A stretch of DNA of 64,000 nucleotides. Origin: CAXBGS01 sp963975425. GTDB taxonomy: Bacteria; Planctomycetota; Planctomycetia; Pirellulales; Pirellulaceae. Location: the NCBI GenBank assembly GCA_963975425.1, contig CAXBGS010000012.1:1-64000 (forward strand), given 5' to 3'. This document shows positions 49,316 through 59,977 of the stretch, one piece after another. How positions within the stretch are numbered: the first letter of the stretch is position 1; every line of letters begins with the position of its first letter. Made by a program: the position numbers and the translations under genes. The notes beneath the pieces are model-generated. The model saw only the letters and a program-made list of their open reading frames with translations. It was not told where the DNA came from and made no database searches.

Positions 49316-52300
49316 CTAGGGGATATAAACGAACTCATTCAGGTTCAACAGCGCGTGACAGAATTGCATCAACGAAGATACGCTCGAGTCGTGTCCGGCG
49401 CTCTTGAGGATTCTTTCGGCAAGCTCGCGTTCTCGGTCGTCGGGCAGTCGTGAAAGCGTGCGGCGAAATGCGACATCAATTTGCATGCTCACATCGTCGC
49501 CCGCTTCCTTAATAACCGCGTTAGCCAATGCGTCGGCGCGACGGGCCATGAATTGACTGTTCAGCATGAACAGCGGCTGGAGCGCGACGGTCGACACGGC
49601 GCGACGCGAACAACTCGCGATTCCTTCGGGTGCATCGAACATTTCCATTACTGACGGCATGCCGCTGCGTTGCTGAAACAGATAGATCGTTCGTCGCGGG
49701 TCCTGTTCCTCGCGTTCAGGCGGGACACTGACACCCCCAACTTTTCGCTCAAGTTCGCCAGTTGCCACCAGCACCGAATCGCGAATCGCCTCCGCTTCCA
49801 AACGACGTCGCGGCCAATTCCAAAGCAGCTGATTGTTCGGATCGAGTGAAGCGTTGCGTGAATGAAATTTCCGCTGCTGACGATAGGTGCTGGAATGAAC
49901 GATCAACCGATGGATGGACTTGGTGCTCCAGTCATTCTCAATCAACTCTGACGCCAACCAATCCAGCAATTCCGGGTGCGTCGGCTCGGCCCCTTCGACT
50001 CCAAAATCGCTAGCCGTTGCGACGATGCCGGAACCGAAGTGATACTGCCACAAGCGGTTCACCCACACACGTGCGACCAATGGATTGGCGGGATCGGACA
50101 TCCAGTCGGCAAGTTCCGAACGAGGCTTCTCGCCTAGAGAGATTGGAGTCCTCCCCAAGACTTCCGGCCATCCCGGCTGGACTTCGTGCCCAGGACTGCC
50201 TGCATCGCCACGTATCAACATTCTGGCGCGAGCGTCTTTTAATGCACTCGGTCGCCATTGGATCGGCTTACGATTGACGACCGGTAATCGCTGGATACCC
50301 GAGTCACCGGTCGCGGCCGAAAGAAACCCCCACGTGTGCGGCTGGTCCGATGGTGCGTACATTTTTTTACGCAGAAGCGTTTTGACTTCCTTGGTGTAAA
50401 ACGCAAACGCCGGCTTCGGAATCCATTGCGCAAGATCGGTCGGGTGATAAACGTCAGGATCACGCAGCGAAAGATTGCCGAGTTGTCCGCGAACGAAAAA
50501 CGCTTGCAGTCGATAGTAGTCTCGCTGGCTAACCGGATCGAATTTGTGGTTGTGGCACTGCGCACACTCCATCGTCAGACCGAGGATTGCGCTGCCAGTT
50601 GCGTTGACGATGTCCACCAGCACATCGTTTCGCTGAATTGATTCGTCCTCCTGATTACCGCTGATTCGGGCCGCACCCAAAAATCCGGTCGCAATCAAAT
50701 TCTCATCGCGATACGGATGCAGTTCATCGCCAGCTAATTGTTCCTTCAAGAAACGATCGTACGGTTTGTCGTCATTGAAAGCGTCAATGACGTAATCGCG
50801 ATATCGCCAAGCATACGGACGAACAATGTCGTGCTGATACCCTTGGCTTTCGGCCCAGCGAGCAAGGTCCAGCCAGTATCGGCCCCAGCGTTCACCATAG
50901 TGTGGCGAATCGAGCAAACGTTCGACCAAGTCGTCGATAGCCTTCGGTGACGTGTCGCCCAGGACCGCTTCGAGTTCCTCCGTTGTGGGTGGCAGGCCGA
51001 TCAAGTCCAGATACAGTCGACGGACCAGCGTTGCCGTGGAGGCTTCCGCCGCGTGTTCCAGACCAGCGTCTTGATGAGCCCGGGCAACGAACGCGTCGAC
51101 GGGTGTCTTTACCCAATCGGTGCACTCGACGGCCGGAATCGGTGGCCTCGTGATTGGCTGGAATGCCCAGTGATCAGATTCACGTTTCGGGGGTGGCAAC
51201 AACGCGTCGTCCCACTTCATGCCTTGATCGATCCACGCGCAAAACATTGCAATCTGGCTATCGCTAAGCGGTTCCACCCCATCGGGAGGCATCCGTTCGT
51301 CAGCGGATTCCGCAGCAAGTACTTTTATCAAGCGACTGTGTTGACTGCGTCCGGGTTCGGCCAGTACTTCGCCGGTGCTGTACCCCAGTAGTTCGCGGTA
51401 GACGTCCAGACGATAGCCGGAATCTGGATTTTCGCCCGCGTGACAGTCAAAACATTGCGACTGCAGCAGCGGAAAAATTTCGCGTTTGAAGTCAACCGGC
51501 TTGTCCCAAACGATTCCGTTGAATCTATGCGGCGCGGTGGCGACGCTTTGTGCCGCCGGCGTATCCAGCACACTGTTCCACGAGTGGCCCAGCACAAGGT
51601 TACGAATCAAGATCTGATCGGTTGCCTCGGTCTTTAAGCCAGTTGATGCACCAATCCACTGGACCATGCTGATGCTCTGCACACCCGAGACCGTAGCATC
51701 GGGTGAGGCCAGATCGGAATTATTGGGATTAACCCACAAGTCGAATCGATCGAAATCGGCTCGTTGACCCTCGGAGGTCTTTTTCAAACGTCCGACGACT
51801 TGATAGGTACGATTGTACTGCAGCTCAACATTGCTCCACGCCGTTTGCCCGCCACCGATGCGAACCATAAAAACGTTTCGACCTTGCTTCGGACCCCGGT
51901 CCGCCTGGTGCACACCAATGTTGGGCACGTTTGCCGAATGCGTCGAGCGGTCGCCGCCTTCCAAGCGATCGAGCCACAGAACGAAAAATTCCGGATCGAT
52001 CTCTTTCGTATTTTCCGATTCAGGAGCCAGATAATGCAGATCGAAACGAACGAACACTTCCGGCTGCGTTAGCGGCGTTTCGATCTCTCGTCGCAGCGGA
52101 TTGTTCCGTGCACCGGTGCCTTTGATCAGTACGCCACGTGAGCTGGGCAGAGGAACATCTGCGCCGGTCGGAGAAACATCTGCGCCGGTCGGAGAGACAC
52201 GCGGTGGCGAAACACTCGATTCAGGAAACTCGGCGATCGAAGGCATGCCGACTCGCGAAGTTCGCCATGCACCTTTCCAACCCCCGCCTGCATCGGCCTG

Positions 52301-52432
52301 GTAAAGCGACCCCAGCGGGTAGTCCAGAGTCTCAAAAGCGATCACATCATCCGGTTCATCGCCCAGAACGGCAACCGGCGCGATCACGAGAATCGCCAAT
52401 AGACGGATCAAGACGATGCAATCAACCTTCAT
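49316..52432 (-). CDS. PSCyt1 / DUF1549 / DUF1553 (PSD1) protein with N-terminal sandwich domain
   Basis: 1038 residues from the ATG at 52432. Signal peptide (CIVLIRLLAILVIAPVAVLG), then about 290 residues resembling a LamG-like beta-sandwich (FETLDYPLGSLYQADAGGGW), which the two other PSD1 proteins here lack. The heme motif CFDCH (327-331) follows, with the distal methionine region DERMPPDGVEPLSD. DUF1549 has WGRYWLDLARWAESQG and CAQCHNHKFDPV; DUF1553 has NPLVARVWVNRLWQYHFGSG. A 21-bp in-frame duplication at 52154-52195 encodes a repeated SPTGADV. It starts 42 bp after the giant heme protein gene, probably in the same transcript. Confidence 0.92.
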   Translation of the reverse strand: MKVDCIVLIRLLAILVIAPVAVLGDEPDDVIAFETLDYPLGSLYQADAGGGWKGAWRTSRVGMPSIAEFPESSVSPPRVSPTGADVSPTGADVPLPSSRGVLIKGTGARNNPLRREIETPLTQPEVFVRFDLHYLAPESENTKEIDPEFFVLWLDRLEGGDRSTHSANVPNIGVHQADRGPKQGRNVFMVRIGGGQTAWSNVELQYNRTYQVVGRLKKTSEGQRADFDRFDLWVNPNNSDLASPDATVSGVQSISMVQWIGASTGLKTEATDQILIRNLVLGHSWNSVLDTPAAQSVATAPHRFNGIVWDKPVDFKREIFPLLQSQCFDCHAGENPDSGYRLDVYRELLGYSTGEVLAEPGRSQHSRLIKVLAAESADERMPPDGVEPLSDSQIAMFCAWIDQGMKWDDALLPPPKRESDHWAFQPITRPPIPAVECTDWVKTPVDAFVARAHQDAGLEHAAEASTATLVRRLYLDLIGLPPTTEELEAVLGDTSPKAIDDLVERLLDSPHYGERWGRYWLDLARWAESQGYQHDIVRPYAWRYRDYVIDAFNDDKPYDRFLKEQLAGDELHPYRDENLIATGFLGAARISGNQEDESIQRNDVLVDIVNATGSAILGLTMECAQCHNHKFDPVSQRDYYRLQAFFVRGQLGNLSLRDPDVYHPTDLAQWIPKPAFAFYTKEVKTLLRKKMYAPSDQPHTWGFLSAATGDSGIQRLPVVNRKPIQWRPSALKDARARMLIRGDAGSPGHEVQPGWPEVLGRTPISLGEKPRSELADWMSDPANPLVARVWVNRLWQYHFGSGIVATASDFGVEGAEPTHPELLDWLASELIENDWSTKSIHRLIVHSSTYRQQRKFHSRNASLDPNNQLLWNWPRRRLEAEAIRDSVLVATGELERKVGGVSVPPEREEQDPRRTIYLFQQRSGMPSVMEMFDAPEGIASCSRRAVSTVALQPLFMLNSQFMARRADALANAVIKEAGDDVSMQIDVAFRRTLSRLPDDRERELAERILKSAGHDSSVSSLMQFCHALLNLNEFVYIP
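52154..52195 (-). repeat. 21-bp in-frame tandem duplication in the PSD1 gene
   Basis: aacatctgcgccggtcggag occurs at 52154 and at 52175. The duplication encodes SPTGADV twice in the N-terminal sandwich domain. Confidence 0.9.
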
Positions 52433-52474
52433 CAGCAAATGCTATGGAGAGTCGTGCGGGCGGGAAGGCGATGT

Positions 52475-55400
52475 TCAGTGGGATGAATGAACATCAGGTT
52501 CGGCGAGCACTTCCAGGCGGATGTTCCGGAATCTCACTTCCGTTTTACCACCGCTATGAAGCTGAAAAGCAATGATACCACGATGAGCACCCTCGGGGTC
52601 TTCTAAATCAACACATTCTTTGCCGTTGATCTTCGTCTTGATGTGGTGGCCGGTCGCGACGATCTCGTAGGTGTTCCAGTCGCCCAGCTTGACGTGCTGC
52701 TCGCCGGACTTATCCCACAAGAGGGCTCGTCCGTGCTCTTCGTACAGCTTGCCCCACCAGCCTTTGCCGATATCGGCCTGATATCCGCTGACCTTTCCAT
52801 CCTGTGCGCGGCTGCGAAATTGAATCCCGCTATTGCCGGCGTTGTTCACCAACTTGACTTCCAGGGTCAGATGAAAATCCTCTGCGGACAGGTCGCTGAC
52901 GATCCACTCGTTGCGTTTGAGCCCATCGGTGCGACCGACGAGTTCACCATTTTCGACCGACCACAATCCTTCCGCACCGCTCCAACCGGCCAAATCCCGG
53001 CCGTTGAAAATGGTGGCAACGTTTTCGGGACTCGCCAACATCGGCGTTTGCTGCTTTGCTTGCAGGTAGGCGATCAGCGAGCGAATTTCGTGTGGACTGA
53101 ATTGCTTTAACTGGTCGTCAGGCATCATCGACTTCTCACCCTCACGACGTTCCTCGATTTCGGATTTCGGAATGACAACCAGAGCATCGGATGTTTGCAA
53201 CGTAACGCTATTGCGATCTTCGGCCTTGACCAACCCATTCGCGACTCGCCCATCATCGGTAAGGATGATCGTCGGTAAGTATTCCTTGGCCATGACTGCG
53301 CTGGGGTCGACGATGTTGCTAAGCAGATAGTCAATGTCGGATCGGTTCGAACCGGTCAAGTCCGGACCAATCTTAAACCCGGTGCCATACAGCATGTGGC
53401 ACTTCATGCATGTCTTTGCAAAAATTGCTCGACCGTGTTCCAAGTCCGCCGGCGGATACTGATCCGAGTCAACGAGCAACTTCATCTCGGCAATCAATTT
53501 CAACTTATCCGCGGCCGATTCTCGCGCGGTGCCCCAAACGCTTTCCAAGAGCGAATCGATCTGTTTGTTTTCTAGAAACTGCAACTGTCGCACAAGGTCT
53601 GCGGTCAAGTCTGTCCCAGCGACACGGTCGGATTCAATCGCCTTCAAGAGTGCCACCCCCGAAGACGCGCGTGCGCATAAAGTCCCCAATGCCATGCGTT
53701 TTTGATCCGGTGTCAATTCGGAATACACATTTAGCAAAGCGGGCGCGACTTTCGGATCGTTGTACTGCGCCAGTCCACGAATCGCCGCTTCGCGCAGCGG
53801 CCCGTCACTGGAAAGCAACGAACGCAGCGTCGGCACAAGCTCAGGATCACCCGCATCTAGCAGCGAGTTCAGTGCGACGAGTTTGGCTTGGGTATCGCCA
53901 GCAACCTTTTCGATCTGAGAACGCATTGCGGCGAACGCAGTTGGATCACCAAAGGTTACCCCGAGCGCGGTCGTTTGCAGCCGAACGTCGACATCATCAC
54001 TTCTTAGCAGTCCGGCGGAAACCGTTGCCCACTGTTTGGGCGCCACCACTTGTCGGCGCCCGGCGAGTGCCGAACGAATCGCACCTAAAAAAGTGAGTTG
54101 CAATTTGGGCGACTCGGCACTTCCCAGGCCGTCAACCAACGCCGCCATCGACGATTCTGCACCGCCACTGCCGATCCGCCTGAGCATGAATTCCTGAATC
54201 AGCGGAATGTGATCGCCGGCCGACATTGCCAGCGCAAGTGCTCGGCCCGTATCGACGTCGGCCAGTGGTTCCGCTGCATACCAATACATCAGTGGAAGGT
54301 TATGGTCTTCCGCATCGGCGGCATGTTGGGTCAGCGCGGTCAGCAAGTCCCAACGCTGATTCAGCGGAATCTTTTGTGCGGCAGACGCTAGGTACAGACG
54401 GACGATTGGTGATTCGTCCGTGCGGGCGAGTTCGACAAAACGTGGCAACCACCCCCGCAGGTCCTCACTTCCACCGAGCACTTTTGGGCTCACGTCTTCC
54501 ATCACCAGTTGGATCGCCCACCCGCGAACATGCGGGCTGGGATCGGCCAACATCGATTCGATGGTTTGTTGGGAAACGGCACCGATCACGTGCATTGCCC
54601 ATGCGGCTCGCAATCGACGAGTGTCATCTGAATTGTCGGTCAGAACCTCGCTCAGGAACGCAACTGCCGCCGCGTCGATCGATCGGGATGCGGCACGCTC
54701 TTGCAAGTTGCGTCGGGAATGCCGCACGTACCAGTCGTTTTCTTCAAGCACGAGACTTGCGAGGTCCAGATCGCTCATCGCGGCAAGCGGTTTCGCCGGC
54801 GCGGACTGGGTTGAATCGCCGTAACACACTTTATAGATGCGCCCGTTGGTTCGGTCATGGATATCCGCTTCACGGCGATGGCAGGCTTGCATGTCGTACC
54901 AATCGATCATCCACGCATTGCCATCGGGGCCGTATCGAAGATTCAGAATTTGCGATGCCTTGTCGCCTGTCATCAGAAAATCAGGGCCGTGGCTGCCGAC
55001 GTATCCCGACCCGTTTGGCTTTAGCAGATCCATGTTCAGTCGTTGTCCATGGATATTGTTCATGAACAACTGATTTCGATATCGTTTGGGCCACTTGTCG
55101 CCGAGATAGATCATCGCTCCGGCGTGTGCGTGCCCACCGCCGGCCGCATCGGACTTGCTGTTACCGCCGTGTGGTGTGGCGCCGAGGTAGTGCAGGTGAT
55201 CGGCAATCGTCGATATGTCTCGGTAGGTATAAGGATTGAAGTGCCGTCCACCCTGGCGCTGGTAACGGGCACCATCGATGACGTGGTAAAGGTGAGGGAT
55301 CACGCAAGCGGTGATAAACGCTTGACCGTGATCGTTAAAATCAACGCCCCAAGGGTTACTCGTCCCGTTCGCGAATACCTCAAATTCATGCCGCACCGGA

Positions 55401-58312
55401 TGATACCGCCACACTGCGCAGTTCATCGGCACGCGTTCTTCATCGGCAGTCCCGGGCTTGCCAACGTTGGAATGGGTGAACACGCCATGGCAACCGTACA
55501 GCCATCCGTCCGGCCCCCAAATGAATGCGTTCAGCGTTTCGTGGGTGTCTTCATAGCCGAAACCGTCTAATAAAATCTCTGGCTCAGAATCTGGTTCATC
55601 ATTGCCGTCACGATCGGGAATGAACATCAAATACGGCGCTGCTCCCACCCAGACACCGCCGAAACCAACTTCCAAACCACTGACCAAGTTCAGTCCTTCG
55701 GCGAAAACTTTGCGACGATCCAACGTTCCGTTGCCGTCGGTGTCTTCGAATATCAAAATGCGGTCGCGCCCTCGATCACCCTTGGCACGAATTGGGTATT
55801 CATAAGCTTCCGCGATCCAGACTCGGCCTCGATCGTCAATCGCCATCGCGATCGGTTGTTGCACGTCAGGCTCGGCAGCGCCGACGGTGACCGAAAAACC
55901 ATCGGGCAAGTCCATCGCCGCAGCAGCCTCCTGTGCCGAAAGCCCCGCATGTGGATACTCGTCGGTCGTCAACGCGATCTTTAGTGGCGTTACGTTCCCG
56001 GGCTTGACGTCATGAAGTCGGAAATGATCAAAGTTTAAATGCCCCCATCCTTTGCGGTGATTGTCGACCAACCGGATCATGATTTCCTGGCCGATGTGCG
56101 GACGCAGATCCACGACGATTCGCCGCATCGTCTCGCTCTTGGTACCCGTCATCGTATAGAACGCCTTGCCGGTACTCTTGCGAACGAGTTCGACGCGTGT
56201 GGATTCACTGTCGCCACCGTTGGTCAAGAACGTGGCGTATCGACTGGAAACGACAAACGGCGCGGACGTCAGCGTGCCTGTTCGCCGGTCGCCGAATTTT
56301 TCGTAGCCACCGATCCAGTAGTCACCCTGGTGATTGCTGGTCATGCCTGGTCGGCGGGACGCGACGGTATCGCCCTTGACCGGCTGGCCCTCCCACGCCT
56401 TACCCTCGGCCGTCCAGTCGTCAAGCGTGCCGGTTTCGAAATCAAGATTCAATTCACGACCGCTTAGCGACTTTGGTTTGATGCCGCCCGGCGCCGCGGC
56501 AAGGGGAATGGATTTGACGGCTTGCCCCGCGACGAAACTGCCGTCCGCTGTCCTGATCCGCAAGTAATCGAGCGCGAACATGTACGACTTTTTAGCCTTC
56601 GGATTTGCACCAATGACCTGCACGTCCAACGTGTGTTGCTTTCCGGTGACCGCGATCTTCTCAAACGTAAGCACACCGGTCGTGACGACGTCGGAACTGT
56701 AGAGGTCAATCGGCTGACCCAGCGGAGCGCCATCGATCGACAGTTGCACGATGCCGTAGTCGCGAGCGCAGGTGAGCACTATCTGCAGATCGACCGTACC
56801 GCTGAAAGGCGGAAGCTGCAGTGAGAGCTTGTCAGCAGGCTTCGCACCGGTCCACCAAAGCTGCGCCCCGTTGCTCCACCGGTCCGACTTGAAACGCGAC
56901 ATGTCCTGAGGCTTCACGGCGCCGCCCGTTGGCTTGCCGGTTAACGTCTCCCCTTCAATCGATCCGCGAACGTGACCGGTGTTCGGATTGATCCTTGATT
57001 TGGGACCGCGGCGAGCGTCGGCGCCTTCGGCACGGGGAAGTGCCGGACCGGTATAGACCTTTGGCTGGGCCGCAGCGAACTCGTTTTCGCTAACCCTTGT
57101 TACTTGGTGGGTTAAAACATGAGCCCCGATCATTCCGCCAACGACAATATCGAGTCGTTTGTCGTTGTTCACGTCGACGACCGAGACCTGCCGTCCGATC
57201 CCCGCCTGTCCGTCGGCTTGATAGGGAATCCAATCGACGCCGTCGCGGCCACGAACCAGCTTGAACCAGTACACGACCGCCCCGGCGTCCCACTGCGGAC
57301 TTTTACGGTGATGCGACCAGTAAGTCTTGCCGGTGACGATGTCTTTTAATCCGTCCCCGTCCATGTCGGCCAACGCGACCGAATGCAGTTCGCTGAACAC
57401 CACCCCATATTTGTTTTCCGATGGGTGTTCGCCCATGATCAAATGATGCTTGAACGTCGGCTCGGATCCTGTGTCTTCACCACGGATTTGTTCGTACCAG
57501 CCTAAGCCAAACTCGTGGGCTCGATGCCCGGTGATGATGTCGTTATCACCGTCGCCGTCGACATCATAGGCGTACATTTCCGCACCACCATTACCTTGCG
57601 AAAAGGACGCAGCATGCGGAATCCATCGCGAGGTGAGTTGATGCGTGAGCGGTTGCTCGAACCAACCTTTGGAATGAATCAAATCCATTCGTCCATCACC
57701 ATTCACATCGCCGACGCCTAACCCGTGGCCAAACTTTGTGGCGGTGATTTTTTCTGATATCGGATGAAATTCCCACGCCTCGAACGGGTGTTGCCAGTCA
57801 ACCGTCGCAAAGCCAAAGAAGCCGTCTCGGGTGCAGACCAGTTCTGGTCTCTCATCGCCCACGATATTGGTCAGTTGGGGTGACTCGTTCGAGACCCAAT
57901 CGAAGACTTGATGTTTCGTCCAATGCCCATCAAATTTGCCCGAGCCAGGATTCTCGTAGACATACGCTGGCGTGCCGGGAAAGCCAACAACAAAGACATC
58001 GTTACGTCCGTCTCCGTTGAAATCGTAAAGCCAAGTAAAAAAGTTGTCGGCGTAACGATCACGGTTTTGCGGCACCGGTTCATAGATTTCATGCTTTGTC
58101 GTATAGGCCGGTCCTTCGAACCAATACGGCCCATAAACGACATCGGGTACGCCGTCGCCGTTGACATCGCCAGCATTTGCGCCTTCGGAGAAATAGTCGT
58201 CGGTCAGTTGTTGTCGCTGAAACGAGTGGAGTTCGAATTCGGCGGCGCGTAACGCAGCGGTTGCCGCAGAGCAAAGCAAGAAAACGAAGCACAGGATGCC
58301 ACGATGAAGCAT
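52475..58312 (-). CDS. Giant periplasmic heme protein: VCBS propeller, dehydrogenase-like domain, HEAT repeats, cytochrome, DUF1080
   Basis: 1945 residues from the ATG at 58312 (GAGG upstream), with signal LHRGILCFVFLLCSAATAAL. Domain order: FG-GAP/VCBS repeats (about 30-450; DVNGDGVPDVVYGPYWF, DMDGDGLKDIVTG); beta-sandwiches (about 510-800); the Pirellula/Verrucomicrobium dehydrogenase-like propeller (TIGR02604 type, about 840-1200; WIAEAYEYPIRAKGD and NPWGVDFNDHG); and HEAT-like helices (about 1240-1600). A heme domain of TIGR02603 type follows, with CMKCH at 1635-1639 and IGPDLTGSNRSDIDYLLSNI. A terminal DUF1080 domain (about 1770-1940) has IFNGRDLAGWSG. It is likely a periplasmic sugar-oxidising or sugar-binding electron-transfer protein; the reaction is unproven. 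It is the third of five collinear minus-strand genes. Confidence 0.9.
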   Translation of the reverse strand: MLHRGILCFVFLLCSAATAALRAAEFELHSFQRQQLTDDYFSEGANAGDVNGDGVPDVVYGPYWFEGPAYTTKHEIYEPVPQNRDRYADNFFTWLYDFNGDGRNDVFVVGFPGTPAYVYENPGSGKFDGHWTKHQVFDWVSNESPQLTNIVGDERPELVCTRDGFFGFATVDWQHPFEAWEFHPISEKITATKFGHGLGVGDVNGDGRMDLIHSKGWFEQPLTHQLTSRWIPHAASFSQGNGGAEMYAYDVDGDGDNDIITGHRAHEFGLGWYEQIRGEDTGSEPTFKHHLIMGEHPSENKYGVVFSELHSVALADMDGDGLKDIVTGKTYWSHHRKSPQWDAGAVVYWFKLVRGRDGVDWIPYQADGQAGIGRQVSVVDVNNDKRLDIVVGGMIGAHVLTHQVTRVSENEFAAAQPKVYTGPALPRAEGADARRGPKSRINPNTGHVRGSIEGETLTGKPTGGAVKPQDMSRFKSDRWSNGAQLWWTGAKPADKLSLQLPPFSGTVDLQIVLTCARDYGIVQLSIDGAPLGQPIDLYSSDVVTTGVLTFEKIAVTGKQHTLDVQVIGANPKAKKSYMFALDYLRIRTADGSFVAGQAVKSIPLAAAPGGIKPKSLSGRELNLDFETGTLDDWTAEGKAWEGQPVKGDTVASRRPGMTSNHQGDYWIGGYEKFGDRRTGTLTSAPFVVSSRYATFLTNGGDSESTRVELVRKSTGKAFYTMTGTKSETMRRIVVDLRPHIGQEIMIRLVDNHRKGWGHLNFDHFRLHDVKPGNVTPLKIALTTDEYPHAGLSAQEAAAAMDLPDGFSVTVGAAEPDVQQPIAMAIDDRGRVWIAEAYEYPIRAKGDRGRDRILIFEDTDGNGTLDRRKVFAEGLNLVSGLEVGFGGVWVGAAPYLMFIPDRDGNDEPDSEPEILLDGFGYEDTHETLNAFIWGPDGWLYGCHGVFTHSNVGKPGTADEERVPMNCAVWRYHPVRHEFEVFANGTSNPWGVDFNDHGQAFITACVIPHLYHVIDGARYQRQGGRHFNPYTYRDISTIADHLHYLGATPHGGNSKSDAAGGGHAHAGAMIYLGDKWPKRYRNQLFMNNIHGQRLNMDLLKPNGSGYVGSHGPDFLMTGDKASQILNLRYGPDGNAWMIDWYDMQACHRREADIHDRTNGRIYKVCYGDSTQSAPAKPLAAMSDLDLASLVLEENDWYVRHSRRNLQERAASRSIDAAAVAFLSEVLTDNSDDTRRLRAAWAMHVIGAVSQQTIESMLADPSPHVRGWAIQLVMEDVSPKVLGGSEDLRGWLPRFVELARTDESPIVRLYLASAAQKIPLNQRWDLLTALTQHAADAEDHNLPLMYWYAAEPLADVDTGRALALAMSAGDHIPLIQEFMLRRIGSGGAESSMAALVDGLGSAESPKLQLTFLGAIRSALAGRRQVVAPKQWATVSAGLLRSDDVDVRLQTTALGVTFGDPTAFAAMRSQIEKVAGDTQAKLVALNSLLDAGDPELVPTLRSLLSSDGPLREAAIRGLAQYNDPKVAPALLNVYSELTPDQKRMALGTLCARASSGVALLKAIESDRVAGTDLTADLVRQLQFLENKQIDSLLESVWGTARESAADKLKLIAEMKLLVDSDQYPPADLEHGRAIFAKTCMKCHMLYGTGFKIGPDLTGSNRSDIDYLLSNIVDPSAVMAKEYLPTIILTDDGRVANGLVKAEDRNSVTLQTSDALVVIPKSEIEERREGEKSMMPDDQLKQFSPHEIRSLIAYLQAKQQTPMLASPENVATIFNGRDLAGWSGAEGLWSVENGELVGRTDGLKRNEWIVSDLSAEDFHLTLEVKLVNNAGNSGIQFRSRAQDGKVSGYQADIGKGWWGKLYEEHGRALLWDKSGEQHVKLGDWNTYEIVATGHHIKTKINGKECVDLEDPEGAHRGIIAFQLHSGGKTEVRFRNIRLEVLAEPDVHSSH

Positions 58313-58525
58313 TGGGAACCTCGAAAGAATCGGAAGGGAGGCAGAGGCGGGCAAACCGAAGTGCATGCACCGGCGGTTCTGGCCGTACCAGCGTATCCGA
58401 GACGAGGGCGCCAAACAATAAAACGAAACAATCAATAGCAATCAGCTGTACAGTTCACCAGGGTTGGCGACCTGAACTGGCGTGATTATTCGTTCTATTT
58501 TAGAAAGGGATGTCGCAATTCGGGG

Positions 58526-59968
58526 TTAGGCGATCAGGTCAGTGATGACGTGTCCTTTGACATCGGTCAGTCGCATATCGCGGCCGCCAAATCGGAATGT
58601 ACTGCGCGTATGATCGACCCCCATCAGATGCAGCATCGTCGCATGCAGGTCGTGCATCTCGAGCCGATTTTCGATCGCTTTGTATCCCCATTCATCCGTT
58701 GCGCCATAAACCGTACCAGCTTTCACACCGCCACCTGCCATCCAAACGGTGAACCCGAATTGGTTGTGGTCGCGGCCGTTCTTACCCTGAGCAAACGGGG
58801 TACGCCCGAACTCGCCCGCCCAAACCACCAGCGTATCCTTGAGCATGTCGCGCTGCTTCAAATCTTTCAGCAACCCGGCGATCGGTTGGTCGACGGCGCG
58901 AGCGTTATTCTCGTGGCCTTCTTTCAATTTTGAATGCTGGTCCCAGCGATCCGCACCAACGTCCGGGCACGTCAATTCAATGAAGCGAACCCCACTTTCG
59001 ATCATTCGTCTTGCGATCAGACACTCTGCCGCGTAGATGCGTGTTGGTTCGTATTCGGATTCCAAGCCGTACATCTTTTTGATGTGCGTCGGTTCCTTGT
59101 CCAGCGACATGACGTCGGGGACAGCCATCTGCATGGCGTAGGCAAGTTCGTAGTTGCGGATTGCCGATTCCAAGCTGTCGTGTTTGCCGAAATGGTCTTC
59201 CGCAAAACCGTCAAGTTGGCGTACCAGATCCAGCTTTGTGCGTTGCTGTTTGGGCGTCGATTCCAAGCGATCGATATTCGCAACGCCGGTCCCGGACGGT
59301 TTAAACACCGATCCCTGATAACTAGCCGGCAGAAATCCGCTGCCAAAGCAATCCAGCCCGCCCGGTGGAATCAGGCCACCATTCATCACGACAAATCCCG
59401 GCAAATTATCGCACTCGCTGCCGAGGCCATAATTCACCCACGCGCCCATGCTGGGCCGACCCTGCAACCCGCTGCCCGTATGCAGAAAGTAATTCGCGAA
59501 GGTGTGTTCGGGAAACTCGGATGTCATGGACCGGACGACCGCCAAGTCGTCCGCACAAGTGGCGACGTGTGGAAACAAACTGCTAACGGGAAGCCCCGAT
59601 TCGCCATGCTGCGAAAATTTCCACGGGCTAGCCAACACCGTGCCGTTGTTGTTGAACTGGGTCGGTTCGACTTTGAAAAAGCTGCCGGGGTCTTTGCCGT
59701 TGTACTTATCCAGCATCGGCTTCGGATCAAAGGTATCGATCTGTGAAGGCCCACCATCCATATACAAAAAGATGACGTTCCGCGCCGAAACATGATGGTG
59801 CGGGCCGTGCAGAGCGTTACCTAAATCGTCGGTGCTGGTTGCGAAGGAACGATCCAGCCCAAGTGCAGTGAGCGCGACAGCACCGAATCCGCTAGCCGAA
59901 CGCGCAAGCATTTGTCGCCGAGAAACCGGTTGCGGTCGATAGCGTTGACAGGGAAAAGAGTGAGCCAT
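58526..59968 (-). CDS. Tat-exported DUF1501 family protein
   Basis: 480 residues from the ATG at 59968. The Tat signal is SRRQMLARSASGFGAVALTA. Family motifs are IFLYMDGGPSQIDTFDPKPM, a central region with YFLHTGSGLQGRPSMGAWVN, and the C-terminal metal cluster VWAGEFGRTPFAQGKNGRDHN. It begins 9 bp after the stop of the PSD1 gene, so the two are certainly cotranscribed. The 213 bp to the giant heme gene contain no terminator I can see. A hydrolase fold of the alkaline phosphatase type is clear; the substrate is unknown. Confidence 0.93.
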   Translation of the reverse strand: MAHSFPCQRYRPQPVSRRQMLARSASGFGAVALTALGLDRSFATSTDDLGNALHGPHHHVSARNVIFLYMDGGPSQIDTFDPKPMLDKYNGKDPGSFFKVEPTQFNNNGTVLASPWKFSQHGESGLPVSSLFPHVATCADDLAVVRSMTSEFPEHTFANYFLHTGSGLQGRPSMGAWVNYGLGSECDNLPGFVVMNGGLIPPGGLDCFGSGFLPASYQGSVFKPSGTGVANIDRLESTPKQQRTKLDLVRQLDGFAEDHFGKHDSLESAIRNYELAYAMQMAVPDVMSLDKEPTHIKKMYGLESEYEPTRIYAAECLIARRMIESGVRFIELTCPDVGADRWDQHSKLKEGHENNARAVDQPIAGLLKDLKQRDMLKDTLVVWAGEFGRTPFAQGKNGRDHNQFGFTVWMAGGGVKAGTVYGATDEWGYKAIENRLEMHDLHATMLHLMGVDHTRSTFRFGGRDMRLTDVKGHVITDLIA

Positions 59969-59977
59969 GGATTGTGC

